Assembly (NCBI GenBank): GCA_026399015.1
Contig: JAPLRS010000036.1
Span: 1 to 64,000, forward strand
DNA length: 64,000 bases
Direction: 5' to 3'
Origin: Methylococcales bacterium
GTDB lineage: Bacteria; Pseudomonadota; Gammaproteobacteria; Methylococcales; Methylomonadaceae
Every line of letters starts with the position of its first letter. Within the stretch, counting starts at the first letter, position 1. Shown here in pieces: positions 8,222 through 18,072 of the stretch. Below the pieces are notes generated by a model. That model ran no database searches and was not told where the DNA came from. It saw only the letters and a list, made by a program, of their open reading frames with translations. The position numbers and the translations under genes were made by a program.

Positions 8222-9070
8222 TTACTTTAAAAATGCTTTTTTAAAGAATTCTGGTTGTGCTAATGAGGCTTTATGAATATCTACATTGTAATAAACAGTT
8301 TCAAACGGTTTATTAGCAGAATCTTGTTCTCTAAAAGCTTTTAATGCGCTTTTGCTGGCAATCGTAGCACTCCACCAGCCTGATGGATATAAGCATTGTG
8401 GAAAAAATAAGGTTTGTAAATGCGTTAAACCGCTGGCGCTCATGGCGTCCCGCATCTCACCTATTAATGATAGGTTAAATAAAGCTGATTCACTTTGTTG
8501 CACAATCATGCCGTCTTCAGATAGGCAGTTAAAGCAGTCACGGTAAAATGCTTCGCTAAATAACCCTAGGGCAGGGCCTACGGGGTCTGTACTGTCAATG
8601 ATAATAATGTCAACAGAATTGGGCGCAGCATCTTTTACCCATTTAATACCGTCAATAAATTTTAAGTCGGCTCTTGGGTCGTTGTTTGATTCGCATAACT
8701 CAGGAAAGTAGATTTCTGCTAAGCGCGTTACGCGTTCATCAATGTCAATTTGTACGGCTTGTTCTACGCTGTCGTGTTTTAAAACTTCTCTTAAAGTACC
8801 GCAGTCGCCACCGCCGATAATCCATACTCTTTTTGGATTTGGGTGGGTATATAAAGCCGGGTGACTCATCATTTCATGATAAAAAAAGTTATCACGGGTA
8901 GAAACCATGGTGCAACCATCGATAATCATTAAGTTACCGAAAGTTTCTGTTTCATAAATTTCTAGGTGTTGAAACTCAGATTGTTCTTCGTGCAGTTTCT
9001 GTTTTATTTTTAATGAAAAAGCTGATTGTGAGCCGGGGACTATTTCGGTAAACCATTCAGATGGGTTCAT
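8222..9070 (-). CDS. speE: Spermidine synthase
   Basis: A 282-residue protein from the ATG at 9070; the frame is open further upstream to 9205, but that part has no homologous look. It transfers aminopropyl from decarboxylated S-adenosylmethionine to putrescine in the cytoplasm. Key features are WFTEIVPGSQSAFSLKI at the N-terminus, YHEMMSHPAL, the nucleotide-binding VWIIGGGDCGTLREVLKH, QIDIDERV, and IIIDSTDPVGPA with the catalytic Asp. AGGAA lies about 10 bases before this start. The gene is divergent from speA, so the arginine-derived polyamine route is partly grouped here. Agmatinase and SAM decarboxylase are not in the window. Confidence 0.94.
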   Translation of the reverse strand: MNPSEWFTEIVPGSQSAFSLKIKQKLHEEQSEFQHLEIYETETFGNLMIIDGCTMVSTRDNFFYHEMMSHPALYTHPNPKRVWIIGGGDCGTLREVLKHDSVEQAVQIDIDERVTRLAEIYFPELCESNNDPRADLKFIDGIKWVKDAAPNSVDIIIIDSTDPVGPALGLFSEAFYRDCFNCLSEDGMIVQQSESALFNLSLIGEMRDAMSASGLTHLQTLFFPQCLYPSGWWSATIASKSALKAFREQDSANKPFETVYYNVDIHKASLAQPEFFKKAFLK

Positions 9071-9159
9071 GTTTGGAGTGTTCCTGAAAAAATAAACGAA
9101 TAAATAACGGTGCATTATATTAGAATTTCGCAATCTTAAGTTACAAAACGGAGTCACGG

Positions 9160-10998
9160 GTGGATTTAAATCAGAGTAAAACTTGGTCAATTGCAAATTC
9201 GGCACAAACGTATGCGATAGAAAATTGGGGCGATGGCTATTTTTCTATTAATTCTAGTGGTCATGTTTGTGTTAAACCCAGTTCTGATAAGTCGATTGAG
9301 CTTGATTTATATGAGATTGCACAATCGCTGAATGATAAACAATTATCTTTGCCAGTTTTAGTGCGTTTTACCGATATTTTAAAAGATAGAGTCAGTCGTT
9401 TATCGGCCGCTTTTACTAAAGCTTGCGCCAGCAATCATTACACGGGTCAATATACGCCGGTGTTTCCGATTAAGGTAAATCAACAACGCCAAGTCGTCGA
9501 AGGCATTTTAGCCGCGGATAATATTGGTTTAGAGGCCGGCAGTAAGCCAGAGTTATTGGCGGTAATGGCCTTATCTAATAAAGGTGTGGTGGTGTGTAAT
9601 GGTTATAAGGATAGAGCCTATATTCGCTTAGCTTTAATCGGTTTAAAGATGGGGCTTAATCTGTATCTAGTGATTGAGAAACCTGTTGAGTTAGATTTAA
9701 TTATTGAAGAAGCCGCCTTGCTTAATGTTAAGCCGCAGTTAGGGGTTAGGGTTAGGTTATCAAGCATTAGTGCCGGTAAGTGGCAAAACAGCGGGGGTGA
9801 AAAGTCTAAGTTTGGTTTACATGCGCATGAGGTGTTGCAATTACTTGAGCGTTTAAAGTCTGTAGATTTACTAGATAGCTTGCAGTTGTTGCATTTTCAT
9901 ATGGGTTCGCAGATTGCCAATATCCATGATATTAAAGTTGCCCTTAGAGAGGCAGGGCAGTTTTATTTAGAGTTACATCGTTTGGGTGCCAAGGTAAAAA
10001 TTATTGATGCCGGCGGTGGTTTGGGTGTGGATTATGATGGCAGTCAATCACGACGTGAGTCTTCTATCAATTATAGTTTAGATGAATATGCGCAAAATAT
10101 TGTGCGCAGTTTTGCTAAGTTATGTGCAGAAAAAGAGTTACCGCAACCGGATATTATTACTGAATCAGGTCGGGCGATTACTGCGCATCACGCGGTGTTA
10201 ATTACGAATGTGACAGATATTGAATCGGTTTACAGTAATCAAGCAGAGCTAGCGGCGTTACCTGCTTTGGGTAATTTAACGGAGCATTATCATGATGCGC
10301 AATTCTCTTTAGCAGAAGCGCGCGCGCGTTTTACTCAAGATAAATTAAGTATCACAGAGTTAGCGCAAGCTGAGAATAATTATGCGTTGGTGTGTCAGCA
10401 AATTAAGAATCAGTTAGACCCTAGTATTCAGAGTGAAGAAACTATTTTAGATGAGTTAAATGAGAAGTTAGCCGATAAGGTGTTTTGTAACTTTTCTTTG
10501 TTTCAGTCTACGCCAGATATTTGGGGTATTGATCAAATCTTCCCGATTATGCCGATTCATCGTTTACACGAAGAGCCTCTGCGTAGGGCAGTGATTCAGG
10601 ATTTAACCTGTGATTCTGATGGTCGTATTGATCAGTACATTGATGGGCAAAACCTTGAGAACACCATGCCGTTGCACACCATTAATCCTGATGAGCCGTA
10701 TTTAATTGGCTTTTTTATGGTGGGCGCTTATCAAGAGATTTTGGGGGATATGCATAATCTGTTTGGTGATACGCATTCTATTAATATTAAGATTGATGAA
10801 GAAGGTTATCACTTTTTTGATTTGCAAGAAGGTGAGGATGTCAGCGATTTATTAGATTATGTACACATTAGTACCGAAGAGTTAAAAGCCTTGTACCGTG
10901 ATAAATTAGCCAATAGCCCCTTAAGTGCCCAAGAGCGCCAAGATTACGAAGCAGAATTAGTCGCCGGCTTAACGTCTTATACGTATTTGGCCAAGTAA
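9160..10998 (+). CDS. speA: Biosynthetic arginine decarboxylase
   Basis: A 612-residue PLP enzyme that converts arginine to agmatine, the first step to putrescine. It starts with GTG at 9160, with CGGAG 6-10 bases upstream. Residues 20-330 hold the alanine-racemase-fold barrel. The PLP lysine is in FPIKVNQQRQVVEG, followed by HFHMGSQI, the phosphate-binding GGGLGVDYDG and ESGRAITAHHAV. The C-terminal barrel carries the substrate Cys in TCDSDGRIDQYI. It is slightly shorter than Escherichia coli SpeA (658). It is divergent from speE across an 89-base gap that must hold both promoters. A Fic gene follows 7 bases later. Confidence 0.95.
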   Translation: MDLNQSKTWSIANSAQTYAIENWGDGYFSINSSGHVCVKPSSDKSIELDLYEIAQSLNDKQLSLPVLVRFTDILKDRVSRLSAAFTKACASNHYTGQYTPVFPIKVNQQRQVVEGILAADNIGLEAGSKPELLAVMALSNKGVVVCNGYKDRAYIRLALIGLKMGLNLYLVIEKPVELDLIIEEAALLNVKPQLGVRVRLSSISAGKWQNSGGEKSKFGLHAHEVLQLLERLKSVDLLDSLQLLHFHMGSQIANIHDIKVALREAGQFYLELHRLGAKVKIIDAGGGLGVDYDGSQSRRESSINYSLDEYAQNIVRSFAKLCAEKELPQPDIITESGRAITAHHAVLITNVTDIESVYSNQAELAALPALGNLTEHYHDAQFSLAEARARFTQDKLSITELAQAENNYALVCQQIKNQLDPSIQSEETILDELNEKLADKVFCNFSLFQSTPDIWGIDQIFPIMPIHRLHEEPLRRAVIQDLTCDSDGRIDQYIDGQNLENTMPLHTINPDEPYLIGFFMVGAYQEILGDMHNLFGDTHSINIKIDEEGYHFFDLQEGEDVSDLLDYVHISTEELKALYRDKLANSPLSAQERQDYEAELVAGLTSYTYLAK

Positions 10999-11005
10999 TA
11001 TTTAA

Positions 11006-12007
11006 ATGCCAGCCTATCAACCGCCATTTAAAATTACCTCTGAAATTCTGAGCTTGGTGGCTGACATTAGTGAGCAACTAGGGCTTTGGAGTGTTTTATT
11101 GGGTAATGACGATGAGCTATTGTCTCCACAGTTACGCCGTGGAAATCGAATTAAAACGATTCAAGCTTCTTTGGCGATTGAACATAATACCTTGACTTTA
11201 GAGCAGGTGACTGCTGTTTTAGAAGGTAAACGGGTTTTAGGTTTACCACGTGAAATACAAGAAGTGCGTAATGCGTTTGCAACTTATGAACAACTCCCGT
11301 ATTGGCAGTCCACTAACCTCAAGCATCTATTAGCCGCTCATGAACAATTGATGCTGGGGTTAGTGGATGATGCTGGGCGTTTACGTCAATCAGGGGTGGG
11401 CATTTATCGTGATGAGCAAATAATACATATGGCACCACCGAGTAGCCAGTTGCCTCGGTTAATGAATGATCTTTTGGCGTGGTTAAAATCTACTGATTTA
11501 CATCCTTTAGTAGCTAGTTGTGTGTTTCATTATGAATTTGAGTTTATTCATCCGTTTAGTGATGGTAATGGGCGAATGGGGCGCTTATGGCAAACTTTAA
11601 TATTATCTCAGTGGAAGCCAGCGTTAGCGTATCTCCCCGTTGAAACGGTTATTCGTCACCAACAAAACCAGTATTATGCGGCTTTAGGTGCGGCGGATAA
11701 AGCCAGTGATGCAACAGGATTTGTAGCATATATGTTAAAAGCTTTGTTATCAGCCATGCAAGAAGTGGTAACGGCACCAAGTGAGCACCAAGTAGGCACT
11801 AAGTCTAATTTAAATGCTGAACAACATTTAATCTTAGAAAATATTCAAGGTGAGATGACGTTACTTGAGTTAATGCAGTTTTTAAAGCGAGTTGATCGCT
11901 CCAAGTTCAGAAATCAGATCATTAAGCCTTTATTAGAGGCTGGTTTTATAGAAGCTACCATCCCAGATAAACCCACTAGTTCAAAACAAAAATATCGACT
12001 CATATGA
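11006..12007 (+). CDS. Fic family protein (class II-like)
   Basis: A 333-residue protein. The Fic active-site motif HPFSDGNGRMGR lies at residues 182-193 and is complete, with catalytic His182 and the anion-binding GNGR. An inhibitory-helix-like segment ASLAIEHNTLT (residues 54-64) precedes the core and keeps the Glu that blocks ATP in class II Fic proteins. The C-terminal part (about 265-333) resembles a winged-helix segment. Fic proteins usually transfer AMP from ATP onto Tyr/Thr/Ser hydroxyls; the target here is unknown. It starts 7 bases after speA and ends 12 bases before dusA, so it is probably co-transcribed with them. A stand-alone regulatory Fic protein is likelier than a toxin, since no antitoxin gene is adjacent. 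Confidence 0.88.
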   Translation: MPAYQPPFKITSEILSLVADISEQLGLWSVLLGNDDELLSPQLRRGNRIKTIQASLAIEHNTLTLEQVTAVLEGKRVLGLPREIQEVRNAFATYEQLPYWQSTNLKHLLAAHEQLMLGLVDDAGRLRQSGVGIYRDEQIIHMAPPSSQLPRLMNDLLAWLKSTDLHPLVASCVFHYEFEFIHPFSDGNGRMGRLWQTLILSQWKPALAYLPVETVIRHQQNQYYAALGAADKASDATGFVAYMLKALLSAMQEVVTAPSEHQVGTKSNLNAEQHLILENIQGEMTLLELMQFLKRVDRSKFRNQIIKPLLEAGFIEATIPDKPTSSKQKYRLI

Positions 12008-12019
12008 ACACTCAGTATT

Positions 12020-12979
12020 ATGGATAGAAAGTTCTCCGTTGCGCCCATGTTAGATTGGACGGATCGACATTGTCGGTACTTTCATCGTTTAATGTCACAA
12101 CAGGCTTTGTTGTACACCGAGATGGTCACTACTGGGGCTTTGATTCACGGTGATAAACATCGGTTTTTGCAGTTTAATGCCTCAGAAAATCCGCTAGCTT
12201 TTCAATTAGGTGGAAGTAATCCTAACGATTTAGCCCTGTGTGCCAAAATGGTTGAAGAGTATGCCTATGATGAGGTTAATTTAAATGTCGGTTGCCCTAG
12301 TGACCGCGTGCAAAACGGTAGTTTTGGTGCATGTTTAATGGCCGAACCGGCCTTAGTCGCTGAATGCATTGACGCTATGCTGCAGGTGGTTTCTATCCCA
12401 GTGACGGTTAAATCTAGAATTGGTATTGATGATAAAGACTCTTATGCAGAGTTGGTGCAGTTTATCGGTACGATTGCTGATAAGGGCTGTAAAACGTTTG
12501 TGGTGCATGCCAGAAAAGCCTGGTTAAAAGGTTTGTCGCCTAAGCAAAATCGAGAAGTACCGCCTTTGGATTATGAGCGGGTTTATCAGTTAAAACGTGA
12601 TTTTCCGCACTTAGAAATTATTATTAACGGCGGTATTACTACGCTAGAGCAAGCCTCTGAGATGTTAACGCATGTAGATGGAGTCATGGTGGGTCGCGAG
12701 GCTTATCAGAATCCTTATATCTTAGCGGGGGTGGACAATCTGTTTTATGGTGATATAAAAGAAGCATTGTCGCGTCAAGAGGTGGTTCGCTTATTGATTC
12801 CTTATATACAAGAGCAGTTGGCTTTGGGATTACGCGTGAATACGGTTTCGCGGCATATCCTTGGATTATTTCATGGTGAGCAGGGTGCTAAAGGTTGGCG
12901 TAGACATATCAGTGAAAATGTCTGTAAACCGGGGGCTGATGAGTCGGTTATTTTAAGAGCTTTAGAATATACCTTGTAA
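12020..12979 (+). CDS. dusA: tRNA-dihydrouridine(20/20a) synthase
   Basis: A 319-residue FMN enzyme that reduces uridines in the tRNA D-loop. Family marks are the N-terminal FSVAPMLDWTDRHCRYFHR (typical of DusA rather than DusB/C), EVNLNVGCPSDRVQNGSFGA with the catalytic Cys just after (GACLM), VTVKSRIGIDD, FVVHARKAWLKGLSPKQNR, and the FMN phosphate site IIINGGI...VMVGREAYQNP. Length matches Escherichia coli DusA (330). ATG at 12020 has no strong ribosome site and lies 12 bases past the Fic gene, so coupling is likely. Confidence 0.94.
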   Translation: MDRKFSVAPMLDWTDRHCRYFHRLMSQQALLYTEMVTTGALIHGDKHRFLQFNASENPLAFQLGGSNPNDLALCAKMVEEYAYDEVNLNVGCPSDRVQNGSFGACLMAEPALVAECIDAMLQVVSIPVTVKSRIGIDDKDSYAELVQFIGTIADKGCKTFVVHARKAWLKGLSPKQNREVPPLDYERVYQLKRDFPHLEIIINGGITTLEQASEMLTHVDGVMVGREAYQNPYILAGVDNLFYGDIKEALSRQEVVRLLIPYIQEQLALGLRVNTVSRHILGLFHGEQGAKGWRRHISENVCKPGADESVILRALEYTL

Positions 12980-13020
12980 TATAAGCGGTTTAGTAACTAT
13001 GGCCCTAGGCTGTAGGTAAA

Positions 13021-13029
13021 TGCTATACT
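13021..13029 (+). promoter_or_regulatory. Extended -10 promoter before folE
   Basis: TGCTATACT is a TGn-type extended -10 with a 5/6 match to TATAAT. It lies 34 bases before the folE start, in the 83-base gap after dusA. No good -35 is visible, as is usual with extended -10 elements. Confidence 0.5.
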
Positions 13030-13062
13030 TCTAGCTATTTTTAATTAGAGAGACAGAACACC

Positions 13063-13605
13063 ATGGAACAGCATTTCGCTGGCATTATTCAAGCAGTAGG
13101 GGAAGATTTAACCCGTGAAGGCTTGATTGATACCCCTAAAAGAGCCGCAAAAGCCTTTAAATTTTTAAATAATGGTTACGAAAAAAACTTAGAAGAGGTG
13201 TTAAACGGCGCTATTTTTTCAGCGGATACTGAAGATATGGTAATTGTTAAGGATATTGAACTTTATTCTTTATGTGAGCATCATTTATTACCGTTTATTG
13301 GTAAATGCCACGTGGGTTATTTGCCACAAGGTAAGGTTTTAGGTTTATCAAAAGTGGCGCGAGTGATTGATATGTACTCAAGACGCTTACAAATTCAAGA
13401 AGTGTTAACCAAGCAAATTGCCGATGCTATTGAACTATCAACGGGCGCTAAAGGCGTTGCGGTGGTTATTGAAGCTAAACACTTGTGTATGATGATGCGT
13501 GGTGTGGAAAAACAAAACTCTGTGATGACGACATCTGTGATGACAGGTATTTTTAGAAAAGAAATCAGTACTCGCTCCGAGTTTTTAAATCTTATTAATC
13601 GATAA
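13063..13605 (+). CDS. folE: GTP cyclohydrolase I
   Basis: A 180-residue enzyme that makes 7,8-dihydroneopterin triphosphate from GTP, the first step of folate (and tetrahydrobiopterin or queuosine precursor) synthesis. Zinc ligands are visible in LCEHHLLPF (Cys71, His74) and in HLCMMMRGV near residue 142. [19 protein letters not shown] and [13 protein letters not shown] are family blocks. The length is typical of the short bacterial type. It is followed 7 bases later by hemH and has its own extended -10 promoter. Confidence 0.95.
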   Translation: MEQHFAGIIQAVGEDLTREGLIDTPKRAAKAFKFLNNGYEKNLEEVLNGAIFSADTEDMVIVKDIELYSLCEHHLLPFIGKCHVGYLPQGKVLGLSKVARVIDMYSRRLQIQEVLTKQIADAIELSTGAKGVAVVIEAKHLCMMMRGVEKQNSVMTTSVMTGIFRKEISTRSEFLNLINR

Positions 13606-13612
13606 AGTTGTT

Positions 13613-14578
13613 ATGACAAAAAAAACGGCAGTTTTACTAGCAAACCTAGGTTCTCCAACGGCACCGACCACTAAAGCAGTTAGAAAGTTTTTAGCAGACT
13701 TTTTGGGCGATCCGCGTGTGGTAAATATCCCCAGACCTATATGGTGGATTATCCTTAATTGTTTTGTATTGCCGTTTAGACCTAGCAAATCTGCGAAAGC
13801 GTATAAAAAGATTTGGCATGAAAAAGGCTCGCCTTTAGCGTATTTAACCCGCGAACTTACCGAGAAGTTGGCTATTGAGCTTAACGATAAAGGCGTAATA
13901 ACTGATTATGCGATGCGTTACGGTGAGCCTTCTATCGCAACGCGTTTAAAAGAGTTTAAAGCGCAGGGCGTTACTAATGTGGTGATATTGCCTTTATATC
14001 CTCAGTATTCTTCAACCACTACGGCTTCTATTTACGATGATTTAATCAAAGAATTTAATCAATGGTGGCATATCCCCAGTTTTGAATTTATCAGCGATTA
14101 TCATGATAATGCGCATTATATTGCAGCGGTTGCTGAATCTATTCAACATGCTTGGCAAGTGCAAGCTAAGAATGAATTATTAGTGATGTCGTTTCATGGT
14201 CTGCCTGAGATGTTAACTAAAAAGGGTGATCCGTATTTTTATCAATGTCATAAAACCGCGGCTTTAATAGCTGAAAAATTAGGTTTGGCAGAACATGAAT
14301 GGATGATAGTGTTTCAATCGCGCTTTGGTAAGGCAGAATGGTTAAAACCATATTGTGCGGATACTTTAGAAGAGTTGCCAAATAAAGGTGTTAAAACTGT
14401 AGATATAGTGTGTCCTGGTTTTGGGGTGGATTGTTTAGAAACACTCGAAGAAATTGCCATGGAAAACAAAGAAGTGTTTATGGAGGCCGGAGGTGAAGCG
14501 TATCGTTATATTGGATGCTTAAATGATTCTGCTGCCCAAGTGTCGGCTTTTATAAAAATGCTTGAGCCTAAGTTATAA
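13613..14578 (+). CDS. hemH: Ferrochelatase
   Basis: A 321-residue enzyme that inserts Fe2+ into protoporphyrin IX, the last step of haem synthesis. Visible features are LLANLGSPTAPT at the N-terminus, AMRYGEPSI, PLYPQYSSTTTASI, the catalytic His near residue 194 in MSFHGLPEM, and CPGFGVDCLETLEEIA with the conserved Glu. Length equals Escherichia coli HemH (320). It lies 7 bases after folE and was probably co-transcribed; the next gene begins 30 bases later. Confidence 0.95.
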   Translation: MTKKTAVLLANLGSPTAPTTKAVRKFLADFLGDPRVVNIPRPIWWIILNCFVLPFRPSKSAKAYKKIWHEKGSPLAYLTRELTEKLAIELNDKGVITDYAMRYGEPSIATRLKEFKAQGVTNVVILPLYPQYSSTTTASIYDDLIKEFNQWWHIPSFEFISDYHDNAHYIAAVAESIQHAWQVQAKNELLVMSFHGLPEMLTKKGDPYFYQCHKTAALIAEKLGLAEHEWMIVFQSRFGKAEWLKPYCADTLEELPNKGVKTVDIVCPGFGVDCLETLEEIAMENKEVFMEAGGEAYRYIGCLNDSAAQVSAFIKMLEPKL

Positions 14579-14608
14579 GTTTAATTTAACTATGAATGGG
14601 TAATAATA

Positions 14609-16207
14609 ATGACAATAAAAACCATACTTCAAGGTTGGCAAGACGCATGGCCCACTATTAAATCCACTAAGCCTTTAGAAACCGGTGTGGGCGTTTTAGA
14701 TGAAAGCGCTTTTAATACTATAGAAGTTGATAAGCTTTTTGAAGCTGTAAATCAGGCTAGTACGACTATTGGTCAAGCGACGATCTATCGATCTTTAACC
14801 CAACCTTTAGCGGATTTAGAGGCACTTAAAGCCAAGCAAGAGGCCTTAACTGAGTTACGCAATAATCCTGAGTTAAGAGCCATTATTGAACGCATTTTAG
14901 CTTCGGCTGTTACTCAAGAAAAAAGTTTTTATTTGTTATTGTTTGGTGAGTTTTTAGGGTCGTTTGGTACTGCAAGACAAGAACACGAAATCGAAGGCTT
15001 TGGATATTCGCAATACAGACGCGGTACGCGCTTTTTATTGGATGTGGTCGATGAGCTTTATACTATAACTGTTCCTGAGAATTCTTATTTAAAAGCCATT
15101 ATTGAAAAGATTAAAGGCTTTGCGGATACCAATGCTTATTCTTTAATGGAAGGGCCGGTTTATATTTCTGAAAGTGGGATTCAATCAAAACAGCAACGTA
15201 AGAACTCTTTATCACCGGCTATTATTTTTAAACCACGTTTACTTAAACCTTTGTTGCTGGCTTTGTTGGCGGGTGGTTTATGGTCGATAGGGCATTTTTT
15301 TCCGACTGATTTTTTTAATATATCCATCGAAGTTTTACCAACAGCCAGTTTATTTATTGTGCCCATTTTATTGGCTTATTATCCTATTGTGGGTGGATTT
15401 GATCGCGATAGTTGTATTATCCCATTAAGAAATATTTTTAGAAACGCGCCAGAAGTAGCAGAAACCTTAGATGCTTTAGGTCAACTTGATGAGTTGATGG
15501 CTTTTATTAAATTTGCCGATGGTTTTGCTAATCCAGTCGTGTTGCCTGAGTTAGTTGAAGCGGATCATCATCGTATTGCTTTAGTGGATGCTAAGAATCC
15601 GGTGTTAGCGCAAGGCAATCCGGATTATGTGGGTAATGAGTTTATTTTAGAAGACGATAAGTTAGTCTTAGTCACTGGTCCTAATAGTGGCGGTAAAACT
15701 GCGTTTTGTAAAACAGTGACGCAGATTCAGGTATTAGCGCAAATCGGCTGTTATGTGCCAGCAGCATCCGCTACGTTAACGGTGGCCGATAGAATTTTTT
15801 ATCAAGTCTCAGAAGTAAGTCATTTAAATGATGGTGAAGGCCGTTTTGGTACAGAATTAAAACGCACTAAAGATATTTTCTTGGCCACAACGCCCAAAAG
15901 TTTAGTGGTGTTGGATGAGTTATCAGAAGGTACAACTTTTGAAGAAAAGATGGAGTCCTCAACCAATGTGTTAGAGGGTTTTTACCGTAAAGGCAATAGC
16001 ACTTTATTAATTACCCATAATCATCAATTGGTGGATCTCTTTGTTAAAAAGCGTATTGGTTTACCCAGACAAGTTGAGTTTGCGAATGATCTGCCCACTT
16101 ATAAATTAATTGCGGGTATTTCTCGAGTTAGTCATGCTGATAGGGTGGCGAAGAAGATTGGTTTTTCAAAAGAAGATATAGATAATTATTTGGCGGATTC
16201 TAAATGA
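14609..16207 (+). CDS. MutS-family ATPase with two membrane segments
   Basis: A 532-residue protein. The C-terminal half is a MutS ATPase domain with Walker A GPNSGGKT (about 357-364), the MutS-type [17 protein letters not shown], Walker [13 protein letters not shown], and an ITHNH switch. The MutS mismatch-binding, connector and clamp domains are missing. Residues 1-200 resemble the helical lever/core part. Two hydrophobic stretches (about 211-229 and 242-262) look like a transmembrane hairpin, so the ATPase is probably membrane-anchored. That is unlike classical mismatch repair, and the substrate is unknown. Its stop overlaps the purT start by 4 bases (ATGA), so translation is probably coupled. 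The family call is sure; a repair role is not. Confidence 0.85.
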   Translation: MTIKTILQGWQDAWPTIKSTKPLETGVGVLDESAFNTIEVDKLFEAVNQASTTIGQATIYRSLTQPLADLEALKAKQEALTELRNNPELRAIIERILASAVTQEKSFYLLLFGEFLGSFGTARQEHEIEGFGYSQYRRGTRFLLDVVDELYTITVPENSYLKAIIEKIKGFADTNAYSLMEGPVYISESGIQSKQQRKNSLSPAIIFKPRLLKPLLLALLAGGLWSIGHFFPTDFFNISIEVLPTASLFIVPILLAYYPIVGGFDRDSCIIPLRNIFRNAPEVAETLDALGQLDELMAFIKFADGFANPVVLPELVEADHHRIALVDAKNPVLAQGNPDYVGNEFILEDDKLVLVTGPNSGGKTAFCKTVTQIQVLAQIGCYVPAASATLTVADRIFYQVSEVSHLNDGEGRFGTELKRTKDIFLATTPKSLVVLDELSEGTTFEEKMESSTNVLEGFYRKGNSTLLITHNHQLVDLFVKKRIGLPRQVEFANDLPTYKLIAGISRVSHADRVAKKIGFSKEDIDNYLADSK

Positions 16208-17403
16208 CAATAGGTACAGCTTTATCCAGTGGTGCAACAAGAGCTTTATTATTAGGCAGTGGCGAGTTAGGTAAAGAAGTCGCTATTTCTTTGCAACGCT
16301 ATGGTGTAGAAGTGATAGCTGTCGATCGTTATGAAAATGCTCCTGCTCATCAAGTTGCCCATCGGTCTTATGCCATTGATATGACGGACAGTGAGGCGGT
16401 AAAAAAACTGATTGCTTTAGAAAAGCCGCATTTTATTATTCCAGAAATTGAAGCTATTGCGACGCAAGCATTGGCTGAAATTGAAGCGGAAGGTTTATCA
16501 ACCGTGGTGCCTAATGCTAGGGCTATTCAATTAACGATGAATAGAGAAGGCATTAGAACCTTAGTTGCAGAAAAGCTTAATTTACCCACGTCGGCTTATG
16601 CGTTTGCTGATAGTTTTGGTGAGTTACAGGCGGCGGTAAATGGCGGTATTGGGTATCCGTGTTTTATTAAACCCACTATGTCGTCATCGGGTAAAGGTCA
16701 GTCTATGGTTAAATCCGCTGATCAGTTACAGGCCGCTTGGGATTATGCTAAATCCAGTGGGCGGGTTGATACCGGTAAAGTGATTGTTGAGGCTAAAATT
16801 GATTTTGATTTTGAAATTACCTTATTAACCGTTAGAGCTTATGACGCGCATTGTGAAATCCAAACTTATTTTTGTGATCCAATAGGGCATGTGCAAGAAA
16901 ACGGCGATTATCGTGAAAGTTGGCAACCGCAAGTCATGACCGATGCTGCTTTAAAATTATCCCAAGAGATTGCCACTAAAGTGACGCAAGAAATCGGTGG
17001 TTTAGGTTTGTTTGGGGTGGAATTATTTATTAAAGGCGATGAGGTTTGGTTTAGTGAAGTGAGCCCAAGACCTCATGACACGGGCATGGTAACAATGGTT
17101 ACGCAAAGACAAAATGAGTTTGAGTTACACGCTAGAGCTATTTTAGGTTTACCTGTTAATACACAATTACACCAAGCTGGTGCAAGTGCCGTTATCTTAG
17201 GTGGCATTGATGCTGTCGGTGTGGTTTATGATGGTTTGGCAACGGCTCTGGCTGATCCTGATACTGAAGTAAGATTATTTGGCAAGCCTGAAGCGTTTGT
17301 GCATAGACGCATGGGTGTGGCCTTAGCAACGGCAGAAGATACTCAACAAGCCCGTAAAAAAGCCCTTAAAGCCGCCAGTGCGATTGTGGTTAAGGCTTCG
17401 TAG
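16204..17403 (+). CDS. purT: Formate-dependent GAR transformylase (phosphoribosylglycinamide formyltransferase 2)
   Basis: A 399-residue ATP-grasp enzyme that formylates glycinamide ribonucleotide using formate and ATP in purine synthesis. Features are [15 protein letters not shown] (N-terminal nucleotide fold), [31 protein letters not shown], the ATP-grasp block [17 protein letters not shown], and [17 protein letters not shown]. Length matches Escherichia coli PurT (392). Its ATG overlaps the stop of the MutS-like gene. Confidence 0.96.
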   Translation: MTIGTALSSGATRALLLGSGELGKEVAISLQRYGVEVIAVDRYENAPAHQVAHRSYAIDMTDSEAVKKLIALEKPHFIIPEIEAIATQALAEIEAEGLSTVVPNARAIQLTMNREGIRTLVAEKLNLPTSAYAFADSFGELQAAVNGGIGYPCFIKPTMSSSGKGQSMVKSADQLQAAWDYAKSSGRVDTGKVIVEAKIDFDFEITLLTVRAYDAHCEIQTYFCDPIGHVQENGDYRESWQPQVMTDAALKLSQEIATKVTQEIGGLGLFGVELFIKGDEVWFSEVSPRPHDTGMVTMVTQRQNEFELHARAILGLPVNTQLHQAGASAVILGGIDAVGVVYDGLATALADPDTEVRLFGKPEAFVHRRMGVALATAEDTQQARKKALKAASAIVVKAS

Positions 17404-17433
17404 GCTGTGTCCATTTTTAATAGGATGTAGCTT

Positions 17434-18072
17434 ATGAAAATGATTCGGGTATGTATCATTTTTCTTGGCTTAAGTTTTGGTCAGCCTTTATGGGCTGATG
17501 TGTTTAAGTTTATTGATAGTCGTGGCTCTGTGTTTTACACGGATAAACCGAAGAATGAGCATTATCAGCGTATTATTAAGAGTGTGCCTAGGCCAGTTGC
17601 GCCAATCCTTAAAGAATTACCGCCTAGTGATGATGACCTTAACCCTTTAAGTTTGGGGCGATTAATTACTCCAAACAAAAATAACTTTGATCGATATATC
17701 GACCAAACGGCTTATAAACATCAAGTGGATGCTCGATTAGTTAGAGCGGTGATAGAAACAGAATCTGCCTATAATGTGACGGCCCAATCCCCTAAGGGAG
17801 CAGTAGGTTTAATGCAGTTAATGCCGGATACTGCAAAACGTTTTGGGGTGGTTGATAGAACTAATCCGCATCAGAATGTGGATGGTGGCACCCGGTATTT
17901 AAAGTATTTAATCAATATGTTTAAACCTAATTTAGGTTTAGCGCTCGCAGCTTATAACGCTGGAGAAAATGCGGTGTTACGAAATAACAACCGTATTCCC
18001 CCTTATCCAGAAACCGAAAACTATGTAAGGCAAGTCCTAGCTTTATATCGCCAGAAAACAGCGTTTAATTAA
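17434..18072 (+). CDS. Periplasmic lytic transglycosylase (DUF4124 + SLT)
   Basis: A 212-residue protein with a signal peptide (MKMIRVCIIFLGLSFGQPLW), a short DUF4124 segment (ADVFKFIDSRGSVFYTDKP) and a C-terminal SLT domain. The catalytic Glu is in RAVIETESAYN, followed by SPKGAVGLMQLMPDTAKRFG, NVDGGTRYL and LALAAYNAGENAV. Such enzymes cut peptidoglycan between MurNAc and GlcNAc with 1,6-anhydro ring formation. It is convergent with rsgA; the two stop codons overlap by 4 bases. Confidence 0.92.
   Translation: MKMIRVCIIFLGLSFGQPLWADVFKFIDSRGSVFYTDKPKNEHYQRIIKSVPRPVAPILKELPPSDDDLNPLSLGRLITPNKNNFDRYIDQTAYKHQVDARLVRAVIETESAYNVTAQSPKGAVGLMQLMPDTAKRFGVVDRTNPHQNVDGGTRYLKYLINMFKPNLGLALAAYNAGENAVLRNNNRIPPYPETENYVRQVLALYRQKTAFN

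Noticed and set aside
9071-9205. Longer speE with 45 extra N-terminal residues
   Set aside because: The extra part is unlike any spermidine synthase, overlaps the speA start, and the ATG at 9070 has a ribosome site.
11006-12007. Fic/antitoxin toxin module
   Set aside because: No small antitoxin gene is adjacent, and the protein carries its own inhibitory helix.
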